Below are positions 8,468-18,742 of a stretch of DNA of 64,000 nt, one piece after another (position 1 is the stretch's first letter; each line of letters opens with the position of its first letter). This DNA comes from Ferrimonas sediminicola (GTDB lineage Bacteria > Pseudomonadota > Gammaproteobacteria > Enterobacterales > Shewanellaceae): contig NZ_SWCI01000003.1 of NCBI RefSeq assembly GCF_005116715.1, positions 1-64,000 of the forward strand, written 5' to 3'. The translations under genes were made by a program, and so were the position numbers. Under the pieces are notes generated by a model. The model had not been told where the DNA came from, made no database searches, and saw only the letters and a list, made by a program, of their open reading frames with translations.

Positions 8468-8968
8468 GTGCAAGCCTTTGTCGAACTGAATGACCGCCTG
8501 TGTGAGGCCCTGGGCCGGCTCTGTGGCTGGCTGACCCTGCTGATGCTGCTGTGTGCCATGACCGTGGTGCTGCTGCGTTATGGGCTGGCACTGGGCTCCA
8601 TCGCCCTGCAGGAGTCGGTCCTCTACCTTCACGGGAGCGCCTTTGCCCTGGGGGCGGCCTTTACCCTCAAGCGTGACGGCCACGTCAGGGTCGACATCTT
8701 CTACCGTGAGATGAGTCCGCGACGGCAGGCCGGGGTCAATGTGATCGCCCTGGCCCTGTTTGTCCTGCCATCCGTAGGCCTTATTGCCTATCTGAGCTGG
8801 GACTATGTGCTGGCCTCCTGGGGAGGGATGGAGGGTTCCGCCGAGGCCGGCGGTCTGCCCCTGGTGTACCTGCAGAAAAGCCTGCTGCTGCTGCTCTGCT
8901 TGACCCTGGGGTTGCAGGGCGTGGCCGAGTTGCTGCGCAACCTGATGTGTCTTGGGGAGGGGCCATGA
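8468..8968 (+). CDS. dctQ: TRAP transporter small permease (DctQ)
   Basis: 166 residues if it starts at the GTG at 8468, which has GGAG about 6 nt upstream; an in-frame GTG at 8438 lacks a site. Four hydrophobic segments and the motif ESVLYLHGSAFALGAAFTLKRDGHVRVDIFY identify the DctQ/YiaM subunit, which partners with the large permease. Its stop overlaps the start of dctM (ATGA), implying translational coupling. Confidence 0.85.
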   Translation: MQAFVELNDRLCEALGRLCGWLTLLMLLCAMTVVLLRYGLALGSIALQESVLYLHGSAFALGAAFTLKRDGHVRVDIFYREMSPRRQAGVNVIALALFVLPSVGLIAYLSWDYVLASWGGMEGSAEAGGLPLVYLQKSLLLLLCLTLGLQGVAELLRNLMCLGEGP

Positions 8969-10332
8969 TCGCCCTGCTGCTGTTCGCCTCTGTCTGCCTG
9001 GTCTTGATGACCGGGGTTCCGGTTGCCTTCGCCCTGGCGGGGACGGCGTTGTGGTTTGCCCTGCTCGGATCTGCCGCCGGGCTGTTTGACTGGGCGTTCG
9101 TCACCGCTCTGCCCAATCGGCTGTACGGCATCCTCAATAACCAGACCCTGCTGGCGGTGCCTCTGTTCGTGCTGATGGGGGTGATCCTGGAGCGCTCCCG
9201 GCTGGCGGAGCAGTTGCTGGATGCCATGGGACAGCTGTTTGGCCGGGTGCGGGCGGGGCTGGCGATCTCGGTGATGCTGGTGGGGACCCTGCTGGCGGCC
9301 AGTACCGGCATCGTCGGGGCCACGGTGGTCACCATGGGGCTGATCTCCCTGCCGGCCATGCTCAAGAGGGGATACGACCCCGCCTTCAGTGCCGGAGCCA
9401 TCTGTGCCACCGGTACCCTGGGGCAGATCATTCCCCCCTCCATCGCCCTGGTGCTGCTGGGGGACGTGCTGTCATCGGCGTTTCAGCAGGCCCAGTTGAA
9501 GTCGGGGATCTTCACTCCCAGGACGGTGTCGGTGGGGGATCTGTTCGCCGGAGCCCTGATCCCTGGCCTGATGCTGGTGAGCCTGTACATCCTCTATACC
9601 CTGTGGCTGGCCCGTCGTCACCCGCAACGGTTTGACCGGCTGACCGATGCCGTCAACCCCGAGGGCGCGCTGATCCGGCAGTTGCTGATGGCCCTGGTGC
9701 CGCCGCTGCTGTTGATCGTCCTGGTGCTGGGGTCGATTCTTCTGGGTCTGGCCACTCCTACCGAGGCCGCGGCCGTAGGGGCCGGTGGCGCCCTGGTTCT
9801 GGCCGCTGCCCGTCGCTCTCTGAACCTGGAGACCCTGCAAACGTCGTTGATGGAGACCGTCCGGATCACCGCCATGGTGTTTATGATCCTGGTGGGGGCC
9901 TCCCTGTTCTCCCTGGTGTTTCGTGGTCTTGGGGGCGAGCCGCTGATCCATGGGTTGCTCTCCTCACTGCCGGGCGGGGTGATCGGCGCCACCCTACTGG
10001 TGATGCTTCTGGTGTTTCTGCTGGGGTTCATCCTGGACTTCATCGAGATCACCTTCGTGGTGGTGCCCCTGGTGGCGCCCACGCTGTTGCTGATGGGGGT
10101 GGATCCGGTCTGGCTGGGGATCATGCTGGCCCTGAACCTGCAGACCTCGTTTCTGACCCCGCCGTTCGGGTTTGCCCTGTTCTACCTGAGGGGGGTGGCG
10201 CCGTCGGGGCTGGACAGCCTCACTCTCTACCGGGGGGTGTGGCCCTTTATTATGCTTCAGTTGCTGATGATGACGCTGCTTGCCCTGTGGCCATCTCTGG
10301 CAACTTGGTTGCCGTCTCAGATATATGGTTAA
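8965..10332 (+). CDS. dctM: TRAP transporter large permease (DctM)
   Basis: 455 residues with about 12 hydrophobic segments from the ATG at 8965, overlapping dctQ. Family motifs include NNQTLLAVPLFVLMGVILERS, GTLLAASTGIVGATVVTMG, CATGTLGQIIPPSIALVLLGD and LGFILDFIEITFVVVPL. DctM carries the Na+-coupled transport path for a dicarboxylate or other organic acid. The following gene encodes the binding protein, so the locus is a complete TRAP system. Confidence 0.9.
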   Translation: MIALLLFASVCLVLMTGVPVAFALAGTALWFALLGSAAGLFDWAFVTALPNRLYGILNNQTLLAVPLFVLMGVILERSRLAEQLLDAMGQLFGRVRAGLAISVMLVGTLLAASTGIVGATVVTMGLISLPAMLKRGYDPAFSAGAICATGTLGQIIPPSIALVLLGDVLSSAFQQAQLKSGIFTPRTVSVGDLFAGALIPGLMLVSLYILYTLWLARRHPQRFDRLTDAVNPEGALIRQLLMALVPPLLLIVLVLGSILLGLATPTEAAAVGAGGALVLAAARRSLNLETLQTSLMETVRITAMVFMILVGASLFSLVFRGLGGEPLIHGLLSSLPGGVIGATLLVMLLVFLLGFILDFIEITFVVVPLVAPTLLLMGVDPVWLGIMLALNLQTSFLTPPFGFALFYLRGVAPSGLDSLTLYRGVWPFIMLQLLMMTLLALWPSLATWLPSQIYG

Positions 10333-10393
10333 TAATTAAACATAAACATCTATGGCTATGCCCGATCAGGGGCGTCCATCCGGGAGGAAAGAT

Positions 10394-11488
10394 ATGCGTC
10401 TAGTCGCGTTAGTGGTCCTGCTTCTGTCGCTGGTTGCCTGTGGCCAGCAACAGAACAGCGATATCCAGGCCCAGGCCCCCCAGCAGTACTACCAGTGGAA
10501 GCTGGTGACCTCCTGGCCCAAGAACTTTCCCGGGCTTGGCATGGCCCCGGAGCGGTTTGCCGAGCGGGTAAACCAGATGTCCGGCGGCCGGCTGACCATC
10601 ACCGTCTACGGTGCCGGGGACCTGGTGCCCGCCTTCGAGGTGTTCGATGCCGTCAGCCAAGGCACCGCCGAGATGGGCCACAGCGCCGCCTACTACTGGA
10701 AAGGCAAGGTGCCGGCCGCCCAGTTTTTTACCACCATCCCCTTCGGCATGAACGCCCAGGAGATGAACAGCTGGCTTCGCTATGGCGGTGGGCTGGCGCT
10801 GTGGAGTGAGCTGTACGCCCCCTTTGGCATCAAGCCCCTGCCTGGCGGCAATACCGGGGTGCAGATGGGAGGATGGTTCAACAAGGAGATCCGCTCTCTG
10901 GAGGACTTCAAGGGGCTGAAGATGCGTCTGCCCGGATTGGGGGGGGAGGTGATCTCCCGCCTCGGTGGTGTGCCGGTGACCCTGCCCGGTCGGGAGCTGT
11001 TCACCGCCCTGCAGACCGGCGCCATCGATGCCACCGAGTGGGTCGGGCCCTATAACGACCTGGCCTTCGGCCTGCATAAGGCCGCGTCCTACTACTACTA
11101 CCCCGGCTGGCATGAGCCGGGCACCAACCTGGAGTTCCTTATCAATCAGCAGGCGTTCGACGCCCTGCCTTCGGATCTTCAGGCGATCTTGACTAACGCC
11201 GCCGAGGGGGTGAACCAGGATATGCTGGATGAGTACACCATGCGCAATATCGAGGCCCTGGACGCCCTGGTGAATGATCATGGCATCAAGCTGCGTAAGT
11301 TTCCCGATGAGGTGCTCGATGCCTTGCGCAACACCGCCGAGCAGGTGATCACCGAACAGGCGGCCACCGATCCGCAGATGAAGCGGGTCTACGACAGTTA
11401 CATGACCTTCTACCGGGGCGTGCGCCGTTACCACAAGGTCAGTGAGGAGGCCTACAATGAGGCCAGGGACTCCCTCTACCGGGATTGA
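10394..11488 (+). CDS. TRAP solute-binding lipoprotein (TakP/DctP type)
   Basis: 364 residues from the ATG at 10394, preceded by GGGAGGA. The signal MRLVALVVLLLSLVAC ends in a lipobox (LVAC), so it should be a lipoprotein. The mature domain has KLVTSWPKNFPG, GQ-like PGRELFTALQTGAIDATEWVGPYND and YYPGWHEPG, which resemble the alpha-keto-acid-binding subgroup (TakP of Rhodobacter). The arginine of MRLPGLGG is the expected carboxylate-binding residue. The substrate is therefore probably a 2-oxoacid or hydroxy acid, by family inference only. An in-frame upstream ATG at 10352 would bury the signal peptide and is less likely. Confidence 0.8.
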   Translation: MRLVALVVLLLSLVACGQQQNSDIQAQAPQQYYQWKLVTSWPKNFPGLGMAPERFAERVNQMSGGRLTITVYGAGDLVPAFEVFDAVSQGTAEMGHSAAYYWKGKVPAAQFFTTIPFGMNAQEMNSWLRYGGGLALWSELYAPFGIKPLPGGNTGVQMGGWFNKEIRSLEDFKGLKMRLPGLGGEVISRLGGVPVTLPGRELFTALQTGAIDATEWVGPYNDLAFGLHKAASYYYYPGWHEPGTNLEFLINQQAFDALPSDLQAILTNAAEGVNQDMLDEYTMRNIEALDALVNDHGIKLRKFPDEVLDALRNTAEQVITEQAATDPQMKRVYDSYMTFYRGVRRYHKVSEEAYNEARDSLYRD

Positions 11489-11515
11489 TCTTGGCGGATT
11501 CAGGGGGTATGGTTT

Positions 11516-11531
11516 AGCCGTATAGACGTAT
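11516..11531 (+). promoter_or_regulatory. Candidate MetJ boxes upstream of luxS
   Basis: Two abutting octamers, AGCCGTAT and AGACGTAT, match the MetJ consensus AGACGTCT at 6 and 7 of 8 positions. They end about 16 bp before the luxS start. MetJ binds arrays of such octamers in methionine-cycle genes, and LuxS works in that cycle. Two boxes are the minimum for binding, so this is suggestive only. Confidence 0.35.
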
Positions 11532-11547
11532 AGAAGGAAGTATGCTC

Positions 11548-12057
11548 ATGCCATTGCTCGACAGCTTTATCGTTGACCATACCCGGATGGAAGCACCGGC
11601 GGTGCGGGTGGCCAAAACCATGGCCACTCCCAAGGGGGACTCCATTACGGTGTTTGACCTGAGGTTCTGCCTCCCTAACGTGGAGATCCTCTCAGAGCGG
11701 GGAATTCATACCCTGGAGCACCTGTTTGCCGGCTTCATGCGGGATCATCTCAACCAGGGGGAGCAGGAGATCATCGACATCTCGCCCATGGGCTGTCGCA
11801 CCGGCTTCTACATGAGCCTGATCGGCTCTCCCTCGGAGCAGCAGGTGGCCGAAGCCTGGCGGGCGAGTATGCAGGATGTGCTGGCGGTGGAGAGCCAGGC
11901 GCAGATCCCCGAGCTCAACGAGTACCAGTGCGGCACCTGTGAGATGCACTCGTTGGATCAGGCCAAGGCGATTGCCGAAGATATCCTCAAGCGGGGCATC
12001 GGCGTCAACAGGAACGATGAACTGACCCTCAGCGCCGAGCAGTTGGCCAAGCTATAG
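11548..12057 (+). CDS. luxS: LuxS, S-ribosylhomocysteine lyase
   Basis: 169 residues. [23 protein letters not shown] and [14 protein letters not shown] (zinc-binding HxxEH) are diagnostic; the third ligand is the Cys of QCGTCEMHS. LuxS cleaves S-ribosylhomocysteine to homocysteine and DPD, the precursor of AI-2. The second ATG (11548) fits the GAAGGAAG site better than the ATG at 11542 and matches the E. coli start. Confidence 0.95.
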   Translation: MPLLDSFIVDHTRMEAPAVRVAKTMATPKGDSITVFDLRFCLPNVEILSERGIHTLEHLFAGFMRDHLNQGEQEIIDISPMGCRTGFYMSLIGSPSEQQVAEAWRASMQDVLAVESQAQIPELNEYQCGTCEMHSLDQAKAIAEDILKRGIGVNRNDELTLSAEQLAKL

Positions 12058-12078
12058 CGACCATCTAGAGTACCGACG

Positions 12079-12107
12079 AAAAGGGGAGCCGAATGGCTCC
12101 CCTTTTT
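12079..12107. terminator. Bidirectional terminator between luxS and the POT gene
   Basis: AAAAGGGGAGCC-gaat-GGCTCCCCTTTTT: a strong stem with an A-run on the left and a T-run on the right, suited to both convergent genes. Confidence 0.85.
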
Positions 12108-12125
12108 CGAGTCACGATGCAGTGA

Positions 12126-13670
12126 TTAAGCCGCTGCGGCACTGGCCCTTTGCAGGCGGAACACCAGCTTGGCGTAGATGTAGATACCCACCGCAGAGAT
12201 GGCGCCCACGGTGGCGATGATGTACCAGGCCATGCCGATGTCGTTGGCCTGGTACAGGGTCTGGGTCATCAGCTCCGGGGTGGTGTTGGCAAAGGCCACC
12301 AGCCGGTCGAACGCCTCACCCTGGGGGATCCCCTTGATGGTGTCGGCGGCCATGCCCAGCTCCGCCAGGTAGTCCCGGGATATGCGGTCCTTGGAGGCGA
12401 AGATGTCGTACAGCCAGGGGGCGATAAAGCCCTCAAGGGTCCAGCCGATCCCCTGGGGCAGCATCACGAAGCCCAGATACATCGCCTTCTTGTCCGCCGG
12501 GGCGATGTTGCCCATAAATTCGCCCTTCTTGGGGCTGAGCAGCATCTCCCCCAGGCTGAACACCACGATGGCCACGATCATAAACCAGGCGCCCGGGGTG
12601 AAGCCCACCACCAGCATGGCGCCGGTGCAGAACAGGGCACCGGCCAGCATCGAGCTCATGATGCGGAAGCGGGCGGTACCGGCCGCCACCAGGAAGCAGC
12701 AGGTGGCGATCATGATGGAGTTGACGCTCATCATAAAGTCGGGCATCACCCGGGTGCCTTCGTGATTCAGCCCCAGCAGGCCGATCCAGAAGGGGTTCTG
12801 GGTGCCGCCGGCGCCGAACAGGTCGGTGACGATGGTGGAGGTGTCCACCCACTCCTTGATATGGACCGGCAGCACGTCAAACATGGCGTTGAACATGAAC
12901 CAGAAGCCGGAGAAGGCAAACATGTACCCAAACACCAGTGGTTTGCGGATCTCGTTGAGGGAGTCTTTCCACAATGCCTGCTGCTTGATCTGACCCGCTT
13001 TTACCGCCGCCTTGCGCTGCAGACGCTCCTGCTTGTCCGGCTCGGTGTACATCAGCAGGAACAGGAAGTTCAGGGAGATGATGGCGGCGCAGGCGAAGAA
13101 CAGGTGATCCCAGGAGAGCTGACGCAGTTGCACTGCCACCAGGGGACCGAGGAATCCGCCGATGTTCACCAACTGGTAGAAGATGCCCCAAGCCATGGTG
13201 GTGGACTCTCGCGGCACCGCCTTCACCATGGTGCCTTGGATTCCCGGCTTGAAGATGCCGGTGCCGAAGGCCAGGGTCATGGCGCCCAGGGTAAAACCGA
13301 GGAAACTGGGGAAGAACGCCATGATCAGGTAGGCGGCGATCTTGATGACGGTGGAGAGGGCGATGGTTTCCTTGTAGCCGAGACGATCGGAGAGGCCGCC
13401 GGTGACGATGGGCACCGTGGTCTGGGTCAGGGCGAAGATGAACATGATGATGCCGTAGTCGGTCATGGTGATCCCCAGCCCCCCCTTGGAGGCGGGATCG
13501 CTGGCGTAGATGCCGGCGGTGGCCTTAACCCCGTAGTAGGCCAGTCGTTCCACGATCTCCATGCCGCCCACCAGCCAGAAGATGTATCCCAGCCCGGCGA
13601 TGGAGGCCCAAAGCCCCAGTTGTTTGACCTCTCTCAGGTCGTTCTCTTTATATTTGTCCAGCTGTTGCAC
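12126..13670 (-). CDS. POT/PTR-family proton-coupled peptide transporter
   Basis: 514 residues with about 14 hydrophobic segments. The POT signature ExxERLAYYG appears as MEIVERLAYYGV near residue 40. FGTGIFKPGIQGTMVKAVP and FYQLVNIGGFLGPL correspond to the other conserved POT regions. The family imports di- and tripeptides, though related members carry other substrates. The terminator at its 3' end is shared with luxS. The Gly-Trp-rich E. coli DtpA group is more distant, so I give no symbol. Confidence 0.85.
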   Translation of the reverse strand: MQQLDKYKENDLREVKQLGLWASIAGLGYIFWLVGGMEIVERLAYYGVKATAGIYASDPASKGGLGITMTDYGIIMFIFALTQTTVPIVTGGLSDRLGYKETIALSTVIKIAAYLIMAFFPSFLGFTLGAMTLAFGTGIFKPGIQGTMVKAVPRESTTMAWGIFYQLVNIGGFLGPLVAVQLRQLSWDHLFFACAAIISLNFLFLLMYTEPDKQERLQRKAAVKAGQIKQQALWKDSLNEIRKPLVFGYMFAFSGFWFMFNAMFDVLPVHIKEWVDTSTIVTDLFGAGGTQNPFWIGLLGLNHEGTRVMPDFMMSVNSIMIATCCFLVAAGTARFRIMSSMLAGALFCTGAMLVVGFTPGAWFMIVAIVVFSLGEMLLSPKKGEFMGNIAPADKKAMYLGFVMLPQGIGWTLEGFIAPWLYDIFASKDRISRDYLAELGMAADTIKGIPQGEAFDRLVAFANTTPELMTQTLYQANDIGMAWYIIATVGAISAVGIYIYAKLVFRLQRASAAAA

Positions 13671-14125
13671 CTGTTAACCCTGTGTGATGGATGTAAGGAA
13701 GGTGGCCCGACTCTACAGGATACCGGGGCGCCAACTCAAGTCGGCCTCGGGTCGGTATAAAAAGCCACCGACGATTTCACTGTGAATATTGGAAATGAGG
13801 GACTGGAAATCACAAGGAATATGTGAGAGGTGAACTTGGTTAGTAAGGGATTTCACCTCCTTTCCGGCTGTTTAAGCGATTTTTGTTAATAGAAAGCCAT
13901 TAATTACAGCAATCGATCCATTCAATGGTTATTTTCGTAGCAGTAACGATGTGTTTGGGGTATGATTCGCCCCGAGACAGCGTGACATGGATCTCACTAA
14001 TAGTCATTTTTATGCGGCGGTTCATGTCTGGCTGGTGAATTGCTATCGAAGTCAACATGAATGGTCTCCTGGGCCCCGGATATCGGGCTTTGGGGGCGAA
14101 GTCCCAGACAGCAGTGCAAATGAGT
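13671..14125. other. 455-bp intergenic region between POT gene and nqrA
   Basis: No gene is supported here. It must hold the divergent promoters of the POT gene and the nqr operon. The last 60 bp before nqrA contain GC-rich inverted stretches (GGGCCCCGGATATCGGGC, GGGGGCGAAGTCCC) that could fold in the leader and cover the weak start. I could not identify a convincing operator. Confidence 0.4.
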
Positions 14126-15466
14126 ATGATTACAATAAAGAAAGGATTGGATCTCCCCATAGAGGGGAGACCGGAGCAGGCAATCTGTGATGGACCCAAG
14201 GTCTCTCAGGTTGCGCTCCTGGGTGAAGAGTACCACGGTATGCGCCCCACCATGAAGATCAAGGAGGGGGAACGCGTCAAGCGAGGCCAGGTACTGTTCG
14301 AGGACAAGAAAAACCCTGGAGTCAAGTTCACCGCACCCGCCAGCGGTACCGTCAGCGCCATTAACCGGGGCGCCAAGCGGGTACTGCAATCCGTGGTGAT
14401 CGACATTGAAGGCGATGACAGCGTTCGCTTCGCTTCCTACTCCAGCGACGAGCTGGCCGCCATCAGCCGTGAGCGGGTTCAGGAAAACCTGGTCAACAGC
14501 GGCCTGTGGACCGCCTTCCGTACCCGCCCCTTCAGCAAGGCACCGGCGCTGGACAGCCAGCCAGCCGGTATCTTCGTGACCGCCATCGACACCAATCCCC
14601 TGGCTGCCGATCCCATGGTGGTGATTGAGGAGGCGTACGAGGCGTTCTGTCAGGGGCTGGCCATCGTCGGTAAGCTGACCGACGGCAAGGTCTACCTGAA
14701 CACCGGCGAGTCCCGGCTGGAGGTGCCAGAATCCGACCATCTGCAGGTGAGCCGGTTCAAGGGCCCTCACCCTGCCGGCCTGGCGGGCACCCACATTCAC
14801 CACCTGCTGCCTGCAAGTCTGTCACGCACCGTCTGGCACATCGGCTATCAGGACATCATCGCCATCGGCAAGCTGTTCACCAGCGGAGAGCTGGATGCCG
14901 GCCGAGTGATCTCCCTGGCGGGGCCCCGGGTCACCAAGCCGCGCCTGGTGCGCACCCTGATGGGCGCCAGCCTGGTCCAACTGACCGAGGGCGAAATCAA
15001 CAGCACCCACAGCCGGGTGATCTCCGGTTCAGTGCTCAGTGGCCACACCGCTTCCGGTGCCCACGGCTTCCTGGGTCGCTTCCACAACCAGGTGAGCGTG
15101 CTGGAGGAGGGGGACGAGAAGGAGCTGTTTGGCTGGCTTAAGCCCGGTGCCAACCAGTTCTCCCTGACCCGTGCCTTCCTGTCGCACCTGAGCCCAGGCA
15201 AGCTGTTTAGCATGACCACCTCCACCGGAGGCTCCGACCGCGCCATGGTGCCCCTGGGCAGCTACGAGCGGGTGATGCCACTGGATATCCTGCCCACCAT
15301 CCTGCTGCGCGACCTGATCTCCAACGATACCGACAACGCCCAGCAACTGGGTGCGTTGGAACTGGATGAAGAGGATCTGGCGCTGTGCACCTTTGTGTGC
15401 CCCGGCAAGTACGACTACGGAGTTGAGCTGCGTCGTTGTCTTGAGATCATCGAGAGGGAAGGCTGA
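14126..15466 (+). CDS. nqrA: Na+-NQR subunit A
   Basis: The Vibrio-like start [14 protein letters not shown] is at 14126; an ATG two codons upstream (14120) is equally possible, and neither has a clear ribosome binding site. 446 residues, normal for Nqr[41 protein letters not shown] is nearly invariant in the family. NqrA is the cytoplasmic, quinone-related subunit of the sodium-translocating NADH:quinone oxidoreductase. First gene of an eight-gene operon; its stop overlaps the nqrB start. Confidence 0.95.
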   Translation: MITIKKGLDLPIEGRPEQAICDGPKVSQVALLGEEYHGMRPTMKIKEGERVKRGQVLFEDKKNPGVKFTAPASGTVSAINRGAKRVLQSVVIDIEGDDSVRFASYSSDELAAISRERVQENLVNSGLWTAFRTRPFSKAPALDSQPAGIFVTAIDTNPLAADPMVVIEEAYEAFCQGLAIVGKLTDGKVYLNTGESRLEVPESDHLQVSRFKGPHPAGLAGTHIHHLLPASLSRTVWHIGYQDIIAIGKLFTSGELDAGRVISLAGPRVTKPRLVRTLMGASLVQLTEGEINSTHSRVISGSVLSGHTASGAHGFLGRFHNQVSVLEEGDEKELFGWLKPGANQFSLTRAFLSHLSPGKLFSMTTSTGGSDRAMVPLGSYERVMPLDILPTILLRDLISNDTDNAQQLGALELDEEDLALCTFVCPGKYDYGVELRRCLEIIEREG

Positions 15467-16692
15467 TGGGTCTGAAGAACTTTATTGAACAAATCGAGCC
15501 GCAGTTTGAAAAGGGCGGCAAGTATGAGAAGTGGTACGCCCTGTACGAGGCGGTGGCCACCATTCTCTACACCCCGGGTAAGACCACCAAGGGGGGGACC
15601 CACGTTCGTGACAACATCGATCTGAAGCGGATCATGATCACCGTGTGGCTGTGTACCTTCCCGGCGATGTTCTTTGGTATGTACAACGTCGGCCTGCAGG
15701 CTCAGTTGGCGATGACCGAGGGCTTCGCACTGCCTGACATGTGGCAGGTGGGTCTGTTCCAGCTGCTGGGTGGTGAACTGACCTCCGCCACCGGCATCGG
15801 CGGCCTGATGCTCTACGGCGCCTGCTTCTTCCTGCCCGTGTATGCCACCACCTTCGCCGTGGGCGGCTTCTGGGAAGTGGTGTTCGCCAGCGTACGCAAG
15901 CACGAGATCAACGAGGGCTTCTTCGTGACCTCGGTGCTGTTTGCCTTGACCCTGCCCGCCACCATCCCCCTGTGGCAGGTGGCCCTGGGGATCACCTTCG
16001 GTGTGGTGGTGGCCAAGGAGCTGTTTGGCGGCACCGGTCGTAACTTCATCAACCCAGCCCTGGCTGGTCGTGCCTTCCTGTTTTTCGCCTACCCGCTGAA
16101 CATGTCCGGTGATTCCATCTGGCGCGCGGTCGACGGCTACACCGGCGCCACCTACCTGAGCCAGGCGGCCTCCGGTGCCAAGAGCTTCGCCGACTACAGC
16201 TGGTTCGACGCCTTCAGCGATCCCGCCTGGTGGGACTCCTTCTACGGCTTTATCGGCGGCTCCATGGGTGAGACCTCTACCCTGGCGCTGGCCATCGGCG
16301 GCCTGATCATCATCTATGCCCGCATCGCCTCCTGGCGCATCGTCGCCGGCACCATGGTGGGCATGATCGCCATGGCCTCCCTGCTGAACCTGGCCGGCAG
16401 CGATACCAACCCCATCATGGCCATGCCCTGGACCTGGCACCTGGTTCTGGGTGGCTTCGCCTTCGGCATGTTCTTCATGGCGACCGACCCGGTTTCCGCC
16501 TCCTTCACCGAGCGTGGCAAGTGGGCCTACGGCATCCTCATCGGCGCGATGGTGGTGCTGATCCGCGTGGTGAACCCCGCCTTCCCCGAGGGGATGATGT
16601 TGGCCATCCTGTTTGCCAACCTGTGGGCACCTTTGTTCGACCACTTCGTGGTTCAATCTAACATCAAGCGGAGGCTGGCGCGTAATGGCTAA
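15466..16692 (+). CDS. nqrB: Na+-NQR subunit B
   Basis: 408 residues with about ten membrane helices. [10 protein letters not shown] holds the threonine that carries covalent FMN, attached by ApbE. NqrB also binds riboflavin and forms the main Na+ channel. Its ATG shares one base with the nqrA stop, and its end overlaps nqrC by 8 bp. Confidence 0.95.
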   Translation: MGLKNFIEQIEPQFEKGGKYEKWYALYEAVATILYTPGKTTKGGTHVRDNIDLKRIMITVWLCTFPAMFFGMYNVGLQAQLAMTEGFALPDMWQVGLFQLLGGELTSATGIGGLMLYGACFFLPVYATTFAVGGFWEVVFASVRKHEINEGFFVTSVLFALTLPATIPLWQVALGITFGVVVAKELFGGTGRNFINPALAGRAFLFFAYPLNMSGDSIWRAVDGYTGATYLSQAASGAKSFADYSWFDAFSDPAWWDSFYGFIGGSMGETSTLALAIGGLIIIYARIASWRIVAGTMVGMIAMASLLNLAGSDTNPIMAMPWTWHLVLGGFAFGMFFMATDPVSASFTERGKWAYGILIGAMVVLIRVVNPAFPEGMMLAILFANLWAPLFDHFVVQSNIKRRLARNG

Positions 16693-17461
16693 GAGTAACG
16701 ACAGTTTTGGCAAGACTCTGGGAGTCGTGATTGGCCTGTGTCTGGTCTGCTCCCTGGTGGTATCCAGCGCCGCGGTGGCCCTCAAGCCCCTGCAAGAGAA
16801 GAACAAGGCCCAGGATACCCAGAAATACATCCTTGAAGCCGCCAACCTGATGGACAGGGTGAACGGCGACGTGGCCTCGGTGTACGACCAGTACATCGAA
16901 GCCAAGGTGGTGGATCTGGCTACCGGTCAGTTTGACGGCAGTATCGACGCAGACGCCTACGATCAGCGCAAGGCCGCCCGAGACACCGCCACCTCCGTGG
17001 TGCCTCAAAACGACATCGCCTCCATCAAGCGCCGCGCCAGCCTGGCCAAGGTGTATCTGGTGAAGAACGATGCCGGTGAGCTGGACAGCGTGATCCTGCC
17101 GGTGCACGGCTACGGCCTGTGGTCCACCATGTACGCCTTCCTGGCCCTGGAGCCGGACATGAACACCGTCAAGGCGATGGTCTACTACGACTTCTCCGAC
17201 AGCGGCGAAACCCCGGGCCTGGGTGGTGAGGTTCAGAACCCCAAGTGGAAGGCGCTGTGGGTCGGCAAGAAACTGTTTGATAACCAGGGTGACCTGAAGA
17301 TCCGCGTGGCCAAGATGGCCACCGACAAGCAACACGATGTGGACGCGCTCTCCGGTGCGACCCTGACCAGTAACGGCGTCCAGAACACCCTGATGTTCTG
17401 GCTGGGCGACGAGGGCTTCGGTCCCTTCATCGCCAATGCCCGTCAAGGAGGAGTCCTGTAA
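16685..17461 (+). CDS. nqrC: Na+-NQR subunit C
   Basis: 258 residues from the ATG at 16685. One N-terminal membrane helix ([22 protein letters not shown]) is followed by a periplasmic flavin domain. SGATLTS near the C-terminus contains the threonine flavinylated with [17 protein letters not shown] and [12 protein letters not shown] are family motifs. It overlaps the nqrD start by one base. Confidence 0.95.
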   Translation: MAKSNDSFGKTLGVVIGLCLVCSLVVSSAAVALKPLQEKNKAQDTQKYILEAANLMDRVNGDVASVYDQYIEAKVVDLATGQFDGSIDADAYDQRKAARDTATSVVPQNDIASIKRRASLAKVYLVKNDAGELDSVILPVHGYGLWSTMYAFLALEPDMNTVKAMVYYDFSDSGETPGLGGEVQNPKWKALWVGKKLFDNQGDLKIRVAKMATDKQHDVDALSGATLTSNGVQNTLMFWLGDEGFGPFIANARQGGVL

Positions 17462-18090
17462 TGGCTGAGAAATCAATGAAGGACATTGTCCTCGGTCCGG
17501 TACTCGCCAATAACCCCATTGCCCTGAACGTTCTGGGGATCTGTTCGGCCCTGGCGATCACCTCCAAGATGGAGACCGCCCTGGTGATGTCGATCGCCCT
17601 GACCGCGGTGACTGCCTTCTCCAACCTGTTCATCTCGCTGATGCGCAACCACATCCCCAACAGCGTGCGGATCATCGTGCAGATGACCGTTATCGCTTCC
17701 CTGGTGATCGTGGTGGACCAGGTGCTCAAAGCCTACGCCTATGACGTGGCCAAGCAGCTAACTGTATTCGTTGGCCTGATCATCACCAACTGCATCGTGA
17801 TGGGGCGTGCTGAAGCCTACGCCATGAAGAGTCCACCGCTGCCCAGCTTCCTGGACGGCATCGGCAACGGCCTGGGCTACTCCGCCGTGTTGTTGGCCAT
17901 CGGCTTTGTTCGAGAACTGTTTGGCTCCGGTACCCTGTTTGGTGTGGAGGTCCTCGCCAAGGTTACCGACGGCGGCTGGTACGTGCCCAATGGTCTGCTG
18001 CTGCTGCCCCCCAGCGCCTTCTTCCTGATTGGCTTTATCATCTGGGGTATCCGGACCGCCCGTCCGGAACAGGTTGAACCTAAGGAGTAA
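17461..18090 (+). CDS. nqrD: Na+-NQR subunit D
   Basis: 209 residues and about six hydrophobic segments. [22 protein letters not shown] and [14 protein letters not shown] are typical; the cysteine of [11 protein letters not shown] corresponds to a ligand of the intramembrane iron centre shared with NqrE. It is related in sequence to NqrE and to RnfE. Confidence 0.95.
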   Translation: MAEKSMKDIVLGPVLANNPIALNVLGICSALAITSKMETALVMSIALTAVTAFSNLFISLMRNHIPNSVRIIVQMTVIASLVIVVDQVLKAYAYDVAKQLTVFVGLIITNCIVMGRAEAYAMKSPPLPSFLDGIGNGLGYSAVLLAIGFVRELFGSGTLFGVEVLAKVTDGGWYVPNGLLLLPPSAFFLIGFIIWGIRTARPEQVEPKE

Positions 18091-18099
18091 GGAAGGGTT

Positions 18100-18708
18100 A
18101 TGGAACATTACATCAGCCTGCTGGTTCGGGCGATCTTCATCGAAAACATGGCGCTCTCCTTCTTCCTGGGGATGTGTACCTTCCTGGCGGTATCCAAGAA
18201 GGTCAAGACCGCCATGGGCCTGGGCGTGGCCGTTATCGTGGTACTGACTCTGGCGGTACCCTTTAACCAGCTCATCTTCCAGTTCATTCTCAAGCCGGGT
18301 GCTCTCTCCTGGGTGGGTATGCCCAACTCGGATTTGAGCTTCCTCAACTTCATCACCTTTATCGGCGTGATTGCGGCCCTGGTGCAGATCCTGGAGATGA
18401 TCCTGGATAAGTTCTTCCCACCGCTCTACAACGCCTTGGGGATCTTCCTGCCCCTGATTACGGTGAACTGTGCCATCTTCGGGGCCGTCTCCTTCATGGC
18501 CAACCGTGAATACGGCCACATCGAGTCCGTTGTGTTCGGCCTGGGGGCCGGTGTGGGTTGGGCCATGGCCATCGTGCTGCTGGCGGGTATCCGCGAAAAG
18601 ATGAAGTACTCCGACGTACCCGATGGACTGCGCGGTCTGGGCATCACCTTCGTGACCGCCGGCCTGATGGCCCTGGGCTTTATGTCATTTTCCGGAGTGT
18701 CGCTGTAA
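18100..18708 (+). CDS. nqrE: Na+-NQR subunit E
   Basis: 202 residues, mostly hydrophobic, beginning [31 protein letters not shown]. The cysteines of GMCTF and VNCAIFG match the intramembrane Fe ligands of the family. 9 bp after nqrD. Confidence 0.95.
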   Translation: MEHYISLLVRAIFIENMALSFFLGMCTFLAVSKKVKTAMGLGVAVIVVLTLAVPFNQLIFQFILKPGALSWVGMPNSDLSFLNFITFIGVIAALVQILEMILDKFFPPLYNALGIFLPLITVNCAIFGAVSFMANREYGHIESVVFGLGAGVGWAMAIVLLAGIREKMKYSDVPDGLRGLGITFVTAGLMALGFMSFSGVSL

Positions 18709-18742
18709 GCGGCGCCGAGAGTTGAAGTAAAAGGACGTGTCG

